The notes: a model not told the origin generated them from the letters alone. DNA of 11,547 bases from Actinomycetes bacterium (GCA_021807965.1 JAKBCI010000025.1:1-11547); one strand, 5' to 3'. Counted from the first letter of the stretch, positions 1 through 6,932 are shown. Made by a program: numbers and translations.

Positions 1-99
1 GAAGCCGCGCCGCAGTGTCGTTGGTCATGACATCCATTAGTTCACGTAACTAACTAAATGATAGCGGCCCAGCGCCCGATCGTGACGAACTGCGCAGCC
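1..99. other. Left-edge intergenic stretch, possible start of a gene leaving the window
   Basis: No gene can be established here. On the minus strand an ATG at 27-25 opens a frame, reading MTNDTAARL, that runs off the left edge. This is only nine codons with no clear Shine-Dalgarno sequence, so it is a possibility only. A perfect inverted repeat lies at 37-53: TTAGTT, a 5-nt spacer, then AACTAA. It could be a small operator or chance in an AT-richer spot. The downstream end of the 83-residue gene lies at 100. Confidence 0.25.
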
Positions 100-351
100 C
101 TAGTCGATGGGACCGTGCTCGGCCTCGTACTCCTTGAGCGTGGCCACGTGCGCGGCGATATCGCTTTCGGCCGTCGACGGCGCCCGGTCCACCTGCGTCA
201 GGTAGACGACGAGACCGAGTTCGCGCAGCACGCCGTCCGCGGCGCGGCGCGCCTGGATCTCGTCGACCTTCGCTTGACCCTTCTGGGCCGCATCCTTGGC
301 CGCCGACGCGGCCGCGGCCGCCTGCTCCTTGACTTTGTCCATGAGCCCCAT
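100..351 (-). CDS. Small Ala/Lys-rich helical protein, function unknown
   Basis: Predicted 83-residue protein of no family I recognise. Residues 1 to about 35 (starting MGLMDKVKEQ) are rich in Ala, Lys, Gln and Asp with no proline, and look like one long charged amphipathic helix. The rest is a mixed segment including LRELGLVVYLTQVDR, and it ends in an acidic tail. There is no signal peptide or membrane span. The ATG at 351 is chosen because a near-perfect Shine-Dalgarno GGAGG lies 5 nt upstream; an in-frame GTG at 363 would put that site inside the gene. A TACGCT -10 lies 25 nt upstream of the start. The strong ribosome site suggests an abundant protein. A cytosolic or membrane-surface helical protein is possible, but nothing in the sequence names a role. 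Confidence 0.75.
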   Translation of the reverse strand: MGLMDKVKEQAAAAASAAKDAAQKGQAKVDEIQARRAADGVLRELGLVVYLTQVDRAPSTAESDIAAHVATLKEYEAEHGPID

Positions 352-376
352 AGTCACCTCCACCTGCTCTAGGCCG

Positions 377-382
377 AGCGTA
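377..382 (-). promoter_or_regulatory. Putative -10 element of the 83-residue protein gene
   Basis: On the minus strand the sequence reads CTACGCTCGG. TACGCT matches the actinobacterial -10 pattern TANNNT, and 25 nt separate it from the ATG at 351, enough for a short leader carrying GGAGG. No good -35 is visible. The same CTACGCTCG string occurs upstream of the AhpD-like gene and of pstB, which supports a real promoter. Confidence 0.5.
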
Positions 383-542
383 GCCCGAACCGGTCCTCGA
401 AACTAGGCGAACGTTATGGCGTTGGGTCCGAGCCAGCGTCGGCGTGACCCACGTGGCACAGCCGGGCCGCCACCAGTCGGGTTGCGCCAACCGATGCGGA
501 ACACGCGTAGCTCTCGTGCGTTCGCCGTCGTTAGGGCGTCTG

Positions 543-878
543 CTACAGGGCGCGGTAGCGCGGGACGTAGCCGCCGGTGCCTAACGACATGGAATCTTCG
601 GGGTCAATGGCGTCATCGACGCCGCCGACCACCTCGGTCACCCAGTCCAGGCGGTCGGTCAAGATCCTCGTCACGCCGCCCTGCAACGTATCGGCGGAGA
701 TGGCGCAACTCGAACAGGCTCCCTGGAGCTGTACTTCGACCACGCCCGAGTCGACGTCGGCGCGAACGAGCACCAGATCCCCCCCATCGGCCTGCACCGC
801 GGGACGCATGAGGTCGATGAGCGACTGCAACGCCTGGAGACGGCTCTGGCGGACCTGATCAGTGAGTGCGTCCACCAC
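543..878 (-). CDS. Nfu-type (NifU C-terminal domain) Fe-S cluster scaffold or carrier
   Basis: Predicted 111-residue protein consisting of a single NifU C-terminal domain. This family assembles or carries a Fe-S cluster between two subunits and hands it to apo-proteins in the cytosol. The conserved region runs from about residue 16 to 88: ADGGDLVLVRADV near 30-42, then the cluster-binding CxxC at C55 and C58 in GACSSCAISADTLQGGV, then an amphipathic helix. Residues 90-111 are a divergent acidic to glycine-rich tail. There is no N-terminal HesB-like domain as in E. coli NfuA, so this is the short form. The start is GTG GTG at 878; the second GTG at 875 is equally possible, and there is only a weak GGGG upstream. 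The gene is divergent from the P450 with about 58 nt between starts. A haem P450 next door does not need Fe-S itself, so any functional link is uncertain. Confidence 0.9.
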   Translation of the reverse strand: MVDALTDQVRQSRLQALQSLIDLMRPAVQADGGDLVLVRADVDSGVVEVQLQGACSSCAISADTLQGGVTRILTDRLDWVTEVVGGVDDAIDPEDSMSLGTGGYVPRYRAL

Positions 879-924
879 CCCAGTCTGCCGGGAATCTCGT
901 CCGCCGTGACCCCACCTTGCTCGG

Positions 925-930
925 TACGCT
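925..930 (+). promoter_or_regulatory. Putative -10 of the P450 gene, leaderless start
   Basis: TACGCT at 925-930 is followed by six bases, then the ATG at 937. With transcription starting about 7 nt after a -10, the mRNA would begin at or next to the A of the ATG. There is no Shine-Dalgarno sequence upstream, which agrees with leaderless translation. No clear -35 is seen. The same spacing recurs upstream of the carbonic anhydrase and TsaA-like genes. Confidence 0.55.
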
Positions 931-936
931 TAAGCA

Positions 937-2202
937 ATGAACGCTCCAGAGTGGACTCTTGACGACATCGACCTCTCCGATATGGATTTCTGGCGTCGTC
1001 CGTGGGTCGAGCGCGACGCCGCGTTCGCCGCGCTGCGCGCGAAGCGACCCATTGCTCACTTCGACCAGCCCGTGGTCGAAGGCACGGCCTTCGAGTTCCC
1101 GGCCGACAACGGGTACTACGCCCTCACCCGGTACGGTGACGTGGTAACGGCGTCTCGTCACCCCGAGGTGTTCCTCTCGGGTCCCGGCGCCGTGTCGCAG
1201 TTCGACCTGCCCCCCGAAATGGTCGAGTACTTCTCCGGCATGATCTCCACCGACAACCCCAAGCACGCCCGACTGCGCCGCATCGTCGCCAACGCCTTCA
1301 ACCCGCGCACGGTGCGAGCCATCGAGGATTCCATCGACCGCGTCGCCGACCGAATCGTCCGTGAGGCGGCCGTGGGGGGCTCAGGCGACTTCGTGGCTGA
1401 CGTCGCGGCTCCCTTCCCGCTCGAGATCATTGGCACGATGATGGGGATCCCGCCGAGTGAATACCCGACGGTCCTACGCGCGTCCAACGTGATTCTCTCC
1501 TCGGGTGACCCCGAGTTCGTTCCCGCCGGAACTGACCCGGTCGTCGCCTTCCTCGAAGCTGGCGCGGCGCTGACGGCGATAATGGAAGACCTCGGTCGAT
1601 TCCGTCGCGAACACCCGGTCGACGACATCACCAGCGCGCTCGTGAACGCACAGATCGAATCGGAGCGCCTGACCCAGCAAGAGCTCGCGTCCTTCTTCGT
1701 GCTGCTGGTTACCGCCGGCAACGAGACCACGCGCACCGCCATCGCGCACGCGCTGGACGCCTTCACGAGGTTCCCCGACGAGAAGGCCCGCCTCGCCGCC
1801 GATTTCGAGGCGCTCGGCGCGACGGCGACCGACGAGATCGTTCGCTGGGCCTCGCCAGTGATCTGGATGCGCCGCACGCTGTCGCGGGACTACACCCTGT
1901 CGGGCTTCGACCTACGCGAGGGCGACAAGGTGCTGCTGTTCTACAACTCGGCCAATCGAGACGAGGCCGCGTTCGACCGGCCCGACGTCTTCGACGTCGC
2001 GCGAACGCCCAACGACCACCTGGGCTTCGGTGCCCCCGGTCCGCACTTCTGCCTCGGGGCCCACCTGGCGCGCCGCGAGATTCGGGTGATGTGGCGCACG
2101 CTGCTCTCGCGCTACCCCGCCATCCACGCAACCGCGCCACCGATCGCCCTCGCCTCGAGCTTCGTGAACGGCATCACGCACCTCGCGTATTCGTTCAACT
2201 AG
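937..2202 (+). CDS. Cytochrome P450 monooxygenase (CYP125/CYP142-like clan)
   Basis: Predicted 421-residue soluble bacterial P450, which would insert one oxygen atom from O2 into a substrate with electrons from a ferredoxin or similar partner. All hallmarks are present. The helix-C region has HARLRRIVANAFNPRTV (about 109-125). The I-helix oxygen-activation motif AGNETT is at 260-265, the K-helix ExxR at E300 to R303, and the haem-binding loop FGAPGPHFCLG carries the thiolate ligand C372. Length is normal for the class. The N-terminal half (DFWRRPWVERDAAFAALR, YYALTRYGDVV) resembles actinobacterial CYP125/CYP142/CYP124-type enzymes, which oxidise sterol side chains or branched lipids. The substrate here is inference. 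No ferredoxin or reductase gene is adjacent. The 3' end overlaps the convergent AhpD-like gene by 8 nt. Confidence 0.95.
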   Translation: MNAPEWTLDDIDLSDMDFWRRPWVERDAAFAALRAKRPIAHFDQPVVEGTAFEFPADNGYYALTRYGDVVTASRHPEVFLSGPGAVSQFDLPPEMVEYFSGMISTDNPKHARLRRIVANAFNPRTVRAIEDSIDRVADRIVREAAVGGSGDFVADVAAPFPLEIIGTMMGIPPSEYPTVLRASNVILSSGDPEFVPAGTDPVVAFLEAGAALTAIMEDLGRFRREHPVDDITSALVNAQIESERLTQQELASFFVLLVTAGNETTRTAIAHALDAFTRFPDEKARLAADFEALGATATDEIVRWASPVIWMRRTLSRDYTLSGFDLREGDKVLLFYNSANRDEAAFDRPDVFDVARTPNDHLGFGAPGPHFCLGAHLARREIRVMWRTLLSRYPAIHATAPPIALASSFVNGITHLAYSFN

Positions 2203-2545
2203 CGAGCGCCGCGACCGCTTCGTCAAAGGCGCGCAGGGCCCGCGGACCCCAGACCGTACCCGGTCCCCCGTTCATCATGATCGCGACGCCCATCGCTTCG
2301 GCGACCTGCTGACGGGTGACGCCGGCGCGCGCCGCGCCGCGGGCGTGCGAGACGACGCAACCGTCACACTCGCGCGTGACGGCAATGCCGAGCGCCACCA
2401 GCTCCTTTATCCCGGTGCTCAGTTCGCCGTCGGTCATCGCGGCCTTCGACATCGTCGAGTAGCCCTTGAGCACGTCGGGAATCATTGAGCGCAGATCGAG
2501 CGCGGGCTCGCGCAACTCGGCACGAACCTCATCGTTGTGTTGCAT
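2195..2545 (-). CDS. AhpD-like / carboxymuconolactone decarboxylase family protein
   Basis: Predicted 116-residue all-helical CMD-domain protein. The AhpD-type active site is intact: C60-x2-C63-x3-H67 in ECDGCVVSH, with E48 twelve residues before the first cysteine. This is the spacing of the Glu, Cys, Cys, His set of mycobacterial AhpD, where the cysteines act as a thiol redox pair in peroxide defence. A peroxidase, disulfide reductase or related redox role is therefore more likely than decarboxylation; the partner is unknown and no ahpC is in the window. The ATG at 2545 is chosen because AGGAGG ends 5 nt upstream; an in-frame GTG at 2551 would overlap that site. It is divergent from the carbonic anhydrase (46 nt between starts) and convergent with the P450, overlapping its last 8 nt. 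Confidence 0.88.
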   Translation of the reverse strand: MQHNDEVRAELREPALDLRSMIPDVLKGYSTMSKAAMTDGELSTGIKELVALGIAVTRECDGCVVSHARGAARAGVTRQQVAEAMGVAIMMNGGPGTVWGPRALRAFDEAVAALAS

Positions 2546-2550
2546 CGCCA

Positions 2551-2568
2551 CCTCCTGGGTCGAGCGTA
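2551..2568 (-). promoter_or_regulatory. -10 and ribosome binding site of the AhpD-like gene
   Basis: On the minus strand CTACGCTCG gives a -10 TACGCT at 2568-2563, and a perfect AGGAGG follows at 2556-2551, 5 nt before the ATG. Transcription would begin close to the AGGAGG, giving a leader of only about 10 nt. The -10 of the divergent carbonic anhydrase gene lies 11 nt away, so the two promoters are back to back and might compete or share a regulator. Confidence 0.55.
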
Positions 2569-2579
2569 GCGACTCTGTC

Positions 2580-2585
2580 TACACT
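2580..2585 (+). promoter_or_regulatory. Putative -10 of the carbonic anhydrase gene, leaderless start
   Basis: TACACT at 2580-2585 fits TANNNT and is followed by exactly six bases before the ATG at 2592. There is no Shine-Dalgarno sequence. The geometry is identical to that upstream of the P450 and TsaA-like genes and predicts a leaderless mRNA. No -35 is recognisable. Confidence 0.55.
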
Positions 2586-2591
2586 GGCGCG

Positions 2592-3080
2592 ATGAGCATC
2601 GACGAGATCCTCGACAACAACCGCGGGTACGTTGCTCGCCACGGTCACCGAGAACGACCGACCGAGCCCCAGCGCCGACTGGCCGTATTGACGTGCATGG
2701 ACTCGCGCCTGGACCTGTTCGGCGCGCTGGGACTCGACCTCGGCGAAGCGCACCTGATTCGCAACGCCGGGGGGCTCGCAACCGACGACGCCATCCGCTC
2801 CCTGCTGCTCAGCCAGCGCCTCTTGGGCACCCGCTCGATCATGGTGATTCACCACAGTCGGTGCGGGCTCGAGAGCTTTGTCGAAGACGAACTCGTGGCC
2901 GCCATCACCGAACAGACCGGCGTGCGACCACCCTTTCGACTCGGGGCCTACCGAGACGTGGACGCCGACGTGCGCGCCACGGTCGCGGCGCTTCGCGAGA
3001 GCCCCTTCATCGACGACAGCGACGTACGGGGCTTCGTCTTCGACGTCGACGACGGCTCGATCCGCGAAGTTACGTCGTGA
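2592..3080 (+). CDS. Beta-class carbonic anhydrase (Rv1284-like short form)
   Basis: Predicted 162-residue zinc enzyme that interconverts CO2 and bicarbonate in the cytosol, supplying bicarbonate for carboxylases and pH balance. Zinc ligands are C35 in CMDSR, H88 and C91 in HHSRCG; the D37/R39 dyad of the beta class is present, as is RNAGG just after. Blocks such as GEAHLIRNAGG, LLLSQRLLGTR and RGFVFDVDDGSIREV match the short mycobacterial Rv1284 type closely, including its length of about 163 residues. The ATG at 2592 is preferred over upstream in-frame codons because the protein then starts where the family does and a -10 sits 6 nt upstream. The last 11 nt overlap the convergent GNAT gene. 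Confidence 0.94.
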   Translation: MSIDEILDNNRGYVARHGHRERPTEPQRRLAVLTCMDSRLDLFGALGLDLGEAHLIRNAGGLATDDAIRSLLLSQRLLGTRSIMVIHHSRCGLESFVEDELVAAITEQTGVRPPFRLGAYRDVDADVRATVAALRESPFIDDSDVRGFVFDVDDGSIREVTS

Positions 3081-3522
3081 GGCTCTTCTTGAAACCCTGA
3101 CTCGTCTGGTCGAAGCCGTTGGCGAGATAGAACCGATGAGCGTCGACTCGCTGGTTGCGACTCGTCAGCTGGATTCGGTAGCAGTGAGCGGCCCGCGCGA
3201 GCGATTCGGCGGCGCGCAACATGGCCGACCCAACACCCTGACCGCGCCGGTCACGTCGCACGTAAACGCTCTCGAGCTCGCAGCAGCGACCGCCCGCGTG
3301 CTGAAAGTGCGTCAGCAGGAGAACCTGGCAGACGCCCACGACGTCGCCATCGTCGAGCGCCACCAACACGTCGCCCCCTCCGGCGCGCGTCGCGACGACC
3401 CCGGACCAGTACGCCGCGAGGTCGTCGGGCCGTTCACCCTCCGGTGAAAGCGACCCGTCTACGACGAGCGCGACGGCGTCGGCTACCTCGTCGGCGCGGA
3501 TGGGGCGTACCGTGACGCTCAC
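3070..3522 (-). CDS. GNAT-family N-acetyltransferase
   Basis: Predicted 150-residue single-domain GNAT protein, which transfers an acetyl group from acetyl-CoA to an amine of an unknown acceptor. It begins MSVTVRPIRADEV, a typical GNAT first strand and helix. The central strands include DVLVALDDGDVVGVCQVLL (about 51-69) and LESVYVRRDRRGQGVGSAML, where R93-x-x-G96-x-G98 is the acetyl-CoA pyrophosphate loop. The C-terminal part has the usual HRFYLANGF (about 129-137). The GTG start at 3522 overlaps the amidase TGA stop (GTGA, 4 nt), so the two are probably translationally coupled. It is the last gene of the pst-amidase block. Its stop lies inside the 3' end of the convergent carbonic anhydrase gene. 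Confidence 0.9.
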   Translation of the reverse strand: MSVTVRPIRADEVADAVALVVDGSLSPEGERPDDLAAYWSGVVATRAGGGDVLVALDDGDVVGVCQVLLLTHFQHAGGRCCELESVYVRRDRRGQGVGSAMLRAAESLARAAHCYRIQLTSRNQRVDAHRFYLANGFDQTSQGFKKSLTT

Positions 3523-4916
3523 GCCCGCGGATCGATTGGCGTTATGACGCCGATCGATCGCTCGACCGCCTCGGCGGCGTCGAGACAGAGATCGTCGCGG
3601 TACATCATGCTGATAACCTGCGCGCCGGTGGGCAGGCCGTCGGCGAGCCCCGTGGGCACGCACACGGCGGGCAGACCCATCAGATTGGCGGGCAACACGA
3701 AGCGAAAGAGTTCGGCGACGGCCATCGCCGAGTCGGCGTCGGCGATGTCGAAGCCGTGCTCGAAGGGCGGCTGGGTCCACGTAGGCCCCACGACCACGGG
3801 GTAGGACTCCATGAACTCCCGCCACGCCCGCTCGACGGCGAAGCGAGACTGGTGCATGGCGTAGAGCGATTCGGTGCTGACGGGAAAGTCGACGTTGGTG
3901 AGCTCGAGGAATCGCCGTCCACCGTCGCCCATGATCGGCTCGATCATGGGCATGGCCACCCGCAAACTGGTCCACATCAACTCGGTCCACGCCAGGTACG
4001 CCTCCACCAGCCGGGGTGGCTCCACTTCCTCGACGTGGTACCCGGCGGCTTCGAGAGCGCGGCCCGCGGCGCGTACGCCTTCGGCGACGCCCGCGTCGGT
4101 GGAACCCCCCGAGGGCTCGGGTACCAGGGCGACCCGGCGAGCGACCGGGCGACCGCCGAGCGGGACGTCGACGGCCTGTGGGTCACGAGGGTGCGAACCC
4201 ATGACCACCGACAGCCCGAGACGCAGGTCGGCGACCCGACGAGCGAGGACGCCTTCGGCCAACATGATCTGGCTGTTGAGTGGCCGCTCAACGGGATCAG
4301 TCACGTTCGCCATCGGCACGCGGCCCCTCGACGGCTTGATCGAGGCAATGCCGCACGCGTAAGCGGGATTGCGCAACGAACCGCCGATGTCGTTACCGAG
4401 TCCGATGGGGCTCATGCCGGACGCGATCGACGCGGCCTCTCCGCCTGAGGATCCACCCGTCGTACGTCCCCGCCGCCAGGGGTTGTGTGCGGCGCCATAC
4501 AGCGACGACTCGGTATTGATCCGCAGACCGAGATCGGGCATGTTCGTACGCGCGAGGACCACGCCACCGGCGCCGCGCATGCGCTCGACCACCGGCGCGT
4601 CACTCGACGCGACCCGGTCGGCGAGGTAGACCGAACCGTCGGTCGTGGCGTAGCCGGCCACGTCGATATTGGTCTTCACGCTGAACGGGACACCGTGCAG
4701 TGGTCCGAGCGGGCGACCCGCTCGCTGGGCTGCGTCGGCCGCGTCAGCGGCCGCCAGCGCCTCGTCGGGTCGCACCTCGACTACCGAGTTCACCGCACCG
4801 TTCACGTTCTCGATTCGCTCGAGGTGCGACTCGACAACCTCGCGCGAGGTCGTCTCGCCTGATCGAATCATCCGCGCCAGCGACTCCGCCGACTCTCGCC
4901 ACCACGCTCGTTCCAC
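3519..4916 (-). CDS. Amidase signature (AS) family amidohydrolase
   Basis: Predicted 465-residue amidase of the Ser-cisSer-Lys family, which hydrolyses a carboxamide to acid plus ammonia or amine. The catalytic triad is visible with family spacing: K81 in PFSVKTNIDVAG, S156 in the GGSSGGEA glycine-serine loop, and nucleophile S180 in NDIGGSLRNPA (75 and 24 residues apart, as in FAAH and GatA). Length fits stand-alone amidases. It is not clearly a GatA subunit: no gatB or gatC is near and the C-terminal half differs, so the substrate is unknown. The GTG at 4916 is chosen because AAGGGGG lies 5 nt upstream. That Shine-Dalgarno sequence is partly within a possible 6-bp stem (CTACCC at 4943-4938 pairing with GGGTAG at 4924-4919). 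The gene starts 47 nt after pstA and overlaps the GNAT gene by 4 nt. Confidence 0.92.
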   Translation of the reverse strand: MERAWWRESAESLARMIRSGETTSREVVESHLERIENVNGAVNSVVEVRPDEALAAADAADAAQRAGRPLGPLHGVPFSVKTNIDVAGYATTDGSVYLADRVASSDAPVVERMRGAGGVVLARTNMPDLGLRINTESSLYGAAHNPWRRGRTTGGSSGGEAASIASGMSPIGLGNDIGGSLRNPAYACGIASIKPSRGRVPMANVTDPVERPLNSQIMLAEGVLARRVADLRLGLSVVMGSHPRDPQAVDVPLGGRPVARRVALVPEPSGGSTDAGVAEGVRAAGRALEAAGYHVEEVEPPRLVEAYLAWTELMWTSLRVAMPMIEPIMGDGGRRFLELTNVDFPVSTESLYAMHQSRFAVERAWREFMESYPVVVGPTWTQPPFEHGFDIADADSAMAVAELFRFVLPANLMGLPAVCVPTGLADGLPTGAQVISMMYRDDLCLDAAEAVERSIGVITPIDPRA

Positions 4917-4963
4917 GACTACCCCCTTGGTCCTCGAGGGTAGCGCCGCCGAGCGCCCGACGT

Positions 4964-5851
4964 CTACCGAGCGCCCTCGGTGTGACGCTGCGTGCGGGTC
5001 ACCACGAGGCGCGCGACGACGAGCAGCACCAGCACCATCACGATCAAGATCAGGCTCGCGTCGTAAGAGACAACGTGCGCGGCCGCCGTCGGCTGATTCC
5101 AGTCCGTCCAGATGTAGTACGTCAGGTACGAAATCGGGTGATGCAGCAGGGTCCACGTCGGCAGGTTGTTGGTGACCCCAGCGGTGTACAGCAGCGGGGC
5201 CGTCTCGCCGCCGGCGATCGACAGGGCGATCAGCAGCCCCGTGACGATGCCGGGCAGCGCTGACTTCACCACCACTCGACGCAGCGCGTAGCCGCCGGAC
5301 ATGCCGAGCGCGTCCGCGCCCTCACGGTAGTTTGTGGGGACCTGGCGAAGTGCGGACTCAGTCGCCTTGGCGATGTAGGGAACCACCATCATCGACACGA
5401 TGAGCAGCGCCGGCAGTAGTGAAAACCCCCAGCCGAGGCCGACGCAGAGCGCGATATACCCGACGTAGCCGAGCACGATTGACGGAAAGCCGGCGAGAAC
5501 GTCGATGGCGATACGCATCACGCCACCGCCGGGGGTGCCGTCGCGACGAACCGTGTACTCTGACAGGTACACCCCCGTGAGAATTCCTACCGTGCCGGCT
5601 AACACGAGCACGCCGAACATGATCACGGCGGTGCCCACCACGGCGTTCGCCAAGCCACCGCCGGTGCCCTGGGACAGCGTGGTAAGGACGTTCCATCGCC
5701 ACGTGGGCACCGCCCGCGCCACGACACTGCCGATCAACCACAGCGCCGGCCCGACCACGAAGACGAGCGAGCCTACCGTGAAGGCCCGAAAGAGCAACGA
5801 CTTGCCTCGCCGCCAGCGCGTGCGAGGGTATGAGGCCACGTCGATTGCCAC
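4964..5851 (-). CDS. pstA: Phosphate ABC transporter permease PstA
   Basis: Predicted 295-residue inner-membrane subunit of the Pst phosphate importer. With PstC it forms the channel that takes phosphate from PstS, powered by PstB. It has about six hydrophobic segments, starting with FTVGSLVFVVGPALWLIGSV (about 24-43) and ending with a long span at about 266-284. The cytoplasmic EAA loop that contacts the ATPase is REGADALGMSGGYALRR (176-192), and the PstA signature SIAGGETAPLLYT is at 211-223. The GTG start at 5851 comes 2 nt after the pstC stop and has no clean ribosome site, so translation probably depends on pstC. The same frame stays open far upstream inside pstC, but that part is not PstA-like. 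Confidence 0.95.
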   Translation of the reverse strand: MAIDVASYPRTRWRRGKSLLFRAFTVGSLVFVVGPALWLIGSVVARAVPTWRWNVLTTLSQGTGGGLANAVVGTAVIMFGVLVLAGTVGILTGVYLSEYTVRRDGTPGGGVMRIAIDVLAGFPSIVLGYVGYIALCVGLGWGFSLLPALLIVSMMVVPYIAKATESALRQVPTNYREGADALGMSGGYALRRVVVKSALPGIVTGLLIALSIAGGETAPLLYTAGVTNNLPTWTLLHHPISYLTYYIWTDWNQPTAAAHVVSYDASLILIVMVLVLLVVARLVVTRTQRHTEGAR

Positions 5852-5853
5852 GG

Positions 5854-6921
5854 CTAGGCCCGTCCCACGGGCGCCGTCATGCGCGATGAGTGGCGGACGA
5901 TGCGACGCGCGACCAGATTCACGACTATCGAGATCAGGGCCAGCAAGAGGCCGGCCTCGGCGAGCGTCGCCACGGCGAAGCCCGTACCGTCGGTGGCCGC
6001 CGAGTCCAGTTGGCTGACGATCGTCGCGGCGATGGTGGTCATCGTGCCGTAGATATTTGGCGATACCACCCCGAGCACCGAACCCGACACCATGGCGACC
6101 GCGATGGTTTCCCCGAGGGCGCGGCCCAACCCGAGGACCGTCGCCCCAATGATGCCCGAACGCACCCACGGAATCGTCACGCGTCGCGCCACTTCGGCGT
6201 CGGTCATGCCGAGCGCCTCGGCACCCTCTTTGGGCAGCGGTGGCACCTGCAAAAAGAGGTCGCGCGTCGTCGACGCGATGATAGGCACGATCATCAGCCC
6301 GAGGACCAGGCCCGAGGTCAAGAGGCCCTCCCCGTAGCCGACCGAACCCGCGAAGTAGCGAAGCACCGGAACGTTCGGCACGTGGTTCGCCACGAGGGGG
6401 TACACGTCGTGGGCGAGGAAGGGTCCGAGGACCAGGACGCCCCACAGGCCAATGATGACGCTCGGGATACCGGCCAGTATCTCGACGAAGAAGCCGACGG
6501 GGCGCGCGATCCACCTCGGCAGTCGCTCGGTCAGTGCGAAGGCCGTCCCAATGGAGATGGGCAGCGCGATCAGGATCGCGATCGCCGAGGTCTGCAGCGT
6601 GCCCGCGATGAGGGGCCACGCACCGTATCGCGCGCCCGCCGGGATAATGACGCCGTGCACGTGTTCGACTCCACCGTAGGTATTGCCCGGGAGCCACGCG
6701 CTGCCAGTCAAGAAGCTGAAGCCGTTCACTCGAATGGCTGGCCAAGCCTTGACGGCGAGAACCACGACCACGAAGAGCAGCGCGGCGATCGGCATCAGCG
6801 CCGCGACGCGGCCCCCGACTCGCCAGAGGCCCTCCTCGTGGCGGCGCACGTAACGACCCACCCGCCGGGACGGTCGCTCCCGGCGGGTGGGTGATACGGG
6901 ACTACGGTGTTCGGCTGCCAT
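5854..6921 (-). CDS. pstC: Phosphate ABC transporter permease PstC
   Basis: Predicted 355-residue inner-membrane permease, partner of PstA. A basic cytoplasmic N-terminus (1-38) precedes the first span (about 40-58). Further spans lie at about 102-130, 145-166, 198-217, 256-283 and 315-338. The EAA loop is [17 protein letters not shown] (231-247), followed by [12 protein letters not shown] (264-275), the PstC signature. The periplasmic loop after the first span has PstC-like [14 protein letters not shown] 6921 lies 11 nt after the pstS stop but has only a weak ribosome site. An in-frame GTG at 6849 would give a 331-residue protein and leave the strong hairpin at 6856-6892 in the untranslated gap. 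The first 24 residues are low-complexity and Arg-rich, so the start is uncertain, although the ATG fits compact operon packing. Confidence 0.94.
   Translation of the reverse strand: MAAEHRSPVSPTRRERPSRRVGRYVRRHEEGLWRVGGRVAALMPIAALLFVVVVLAVKAWPAIRVNGFSFLTGSAWLPGNTYGGVEHVHGVIIPAGARYGAWPLIAGTLQTSAIAILIALPISIGTAFALTERLPRWIARPVGFFVEILAGIPSVIIGLWGVLVLGPFLAHDVYPLVANHVPNVPVLRYFAGSVGYGEGLLTSGLVLGLMIVPIIASTTRDLFLQVPPLPKEGAEALGMTDAEVARRVTIPWVRSGIIGATVLGLGRALGETIAVAMVSGSVLGVVSPNIYGTMTTIAATIVSQLDSAATDGTGFAVATLAEAGLLLALISIVVNLVARRIVRHSSRMTAPVGRA
6856..6892 (-). promoter_or_regulatory. Perfect 15-bp stem-loop at the 5' end of pstC
   Basis: The arms at 6856-6870 and 6878-6892 are exact reverse complements (ACCCACCCGCCGGGA and TCCCGGCGGGTGGGT), with a 7-nt loop. 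In the minus-strand mRNA this is a very stable GC-rich hairpin starting 29 nt after the pstC ATG and 41 nt after the pstS stop. No U-run follows, so it is not a classical terminator. It could block 3' exonuclease decay and so favour pstS over downstream mRNA, slow ribosomes on pstC, or mask the start region if GTG 6849 is used. The structure is directly visible; the role is inference. Confidence 0.6.
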
Positions 6922-6932
6922 CGATGGCGCGA

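Noticed and set aside
40..50. GTTCACGTAAC on the plus strand, 10 of 11 identical to the first PHO-box unit of pstB
   Set aside because: Neither flanking 11-nt segment repeats the motif and no -10 or gene start is placed properly, so a lone half-site is best taken as chance.
454..489. Imperfect hairpin (about 10 bp with one mismatch and a wobble, 16-nt loop) downstream of the Nfu gene
   Set aside because: Long loop, mismatch and no U-run; such structures are frequent by chance in GC-rich DNA, so I do not call a terminator.
3519..4916. Amidase as GatA of the Glu-tRNA amidotransferase
   Set aside because: The shared Ser-cisSer-Lys core is common to the whole family. No gatB or gatC is nearby and the C-terminal half does not look like GatA.
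4944..4980. Near-repeat of CGAGCGCCC around the pstA stop codon
   Set aside because: Two short GC-rich copies only, one inside coding sequence; no array or duplicated target site to suggest a mobile element.
3519..5156. An 80-residue N-terminal extension of the amidase
   Set aside because: It overlaps the pstA 3' end, has shadow-like composition, and a good AAGGGGG ribosome site sits before GTG 4916, where amidase family alignment begins.
4964..6745. A 593-codon open frame on the minus strand spanning pstA and most of pstC
   Set aside because: Only the part after 5851 is PstA-like. The upstream 298 codons are an alternative frame of pstC, Arg/Gly/Asp-rich as expected from high-GC shadow translation. 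It is not a fusion protein.
5890..6894. A 334-codon plus-strand open frame antisense to pstC
   Set aside because: Its His/Asp/Arg/Gln-rich composition mirrors the reverse complement of membrane-protein codons. pstC on the other strand has clear motifs.
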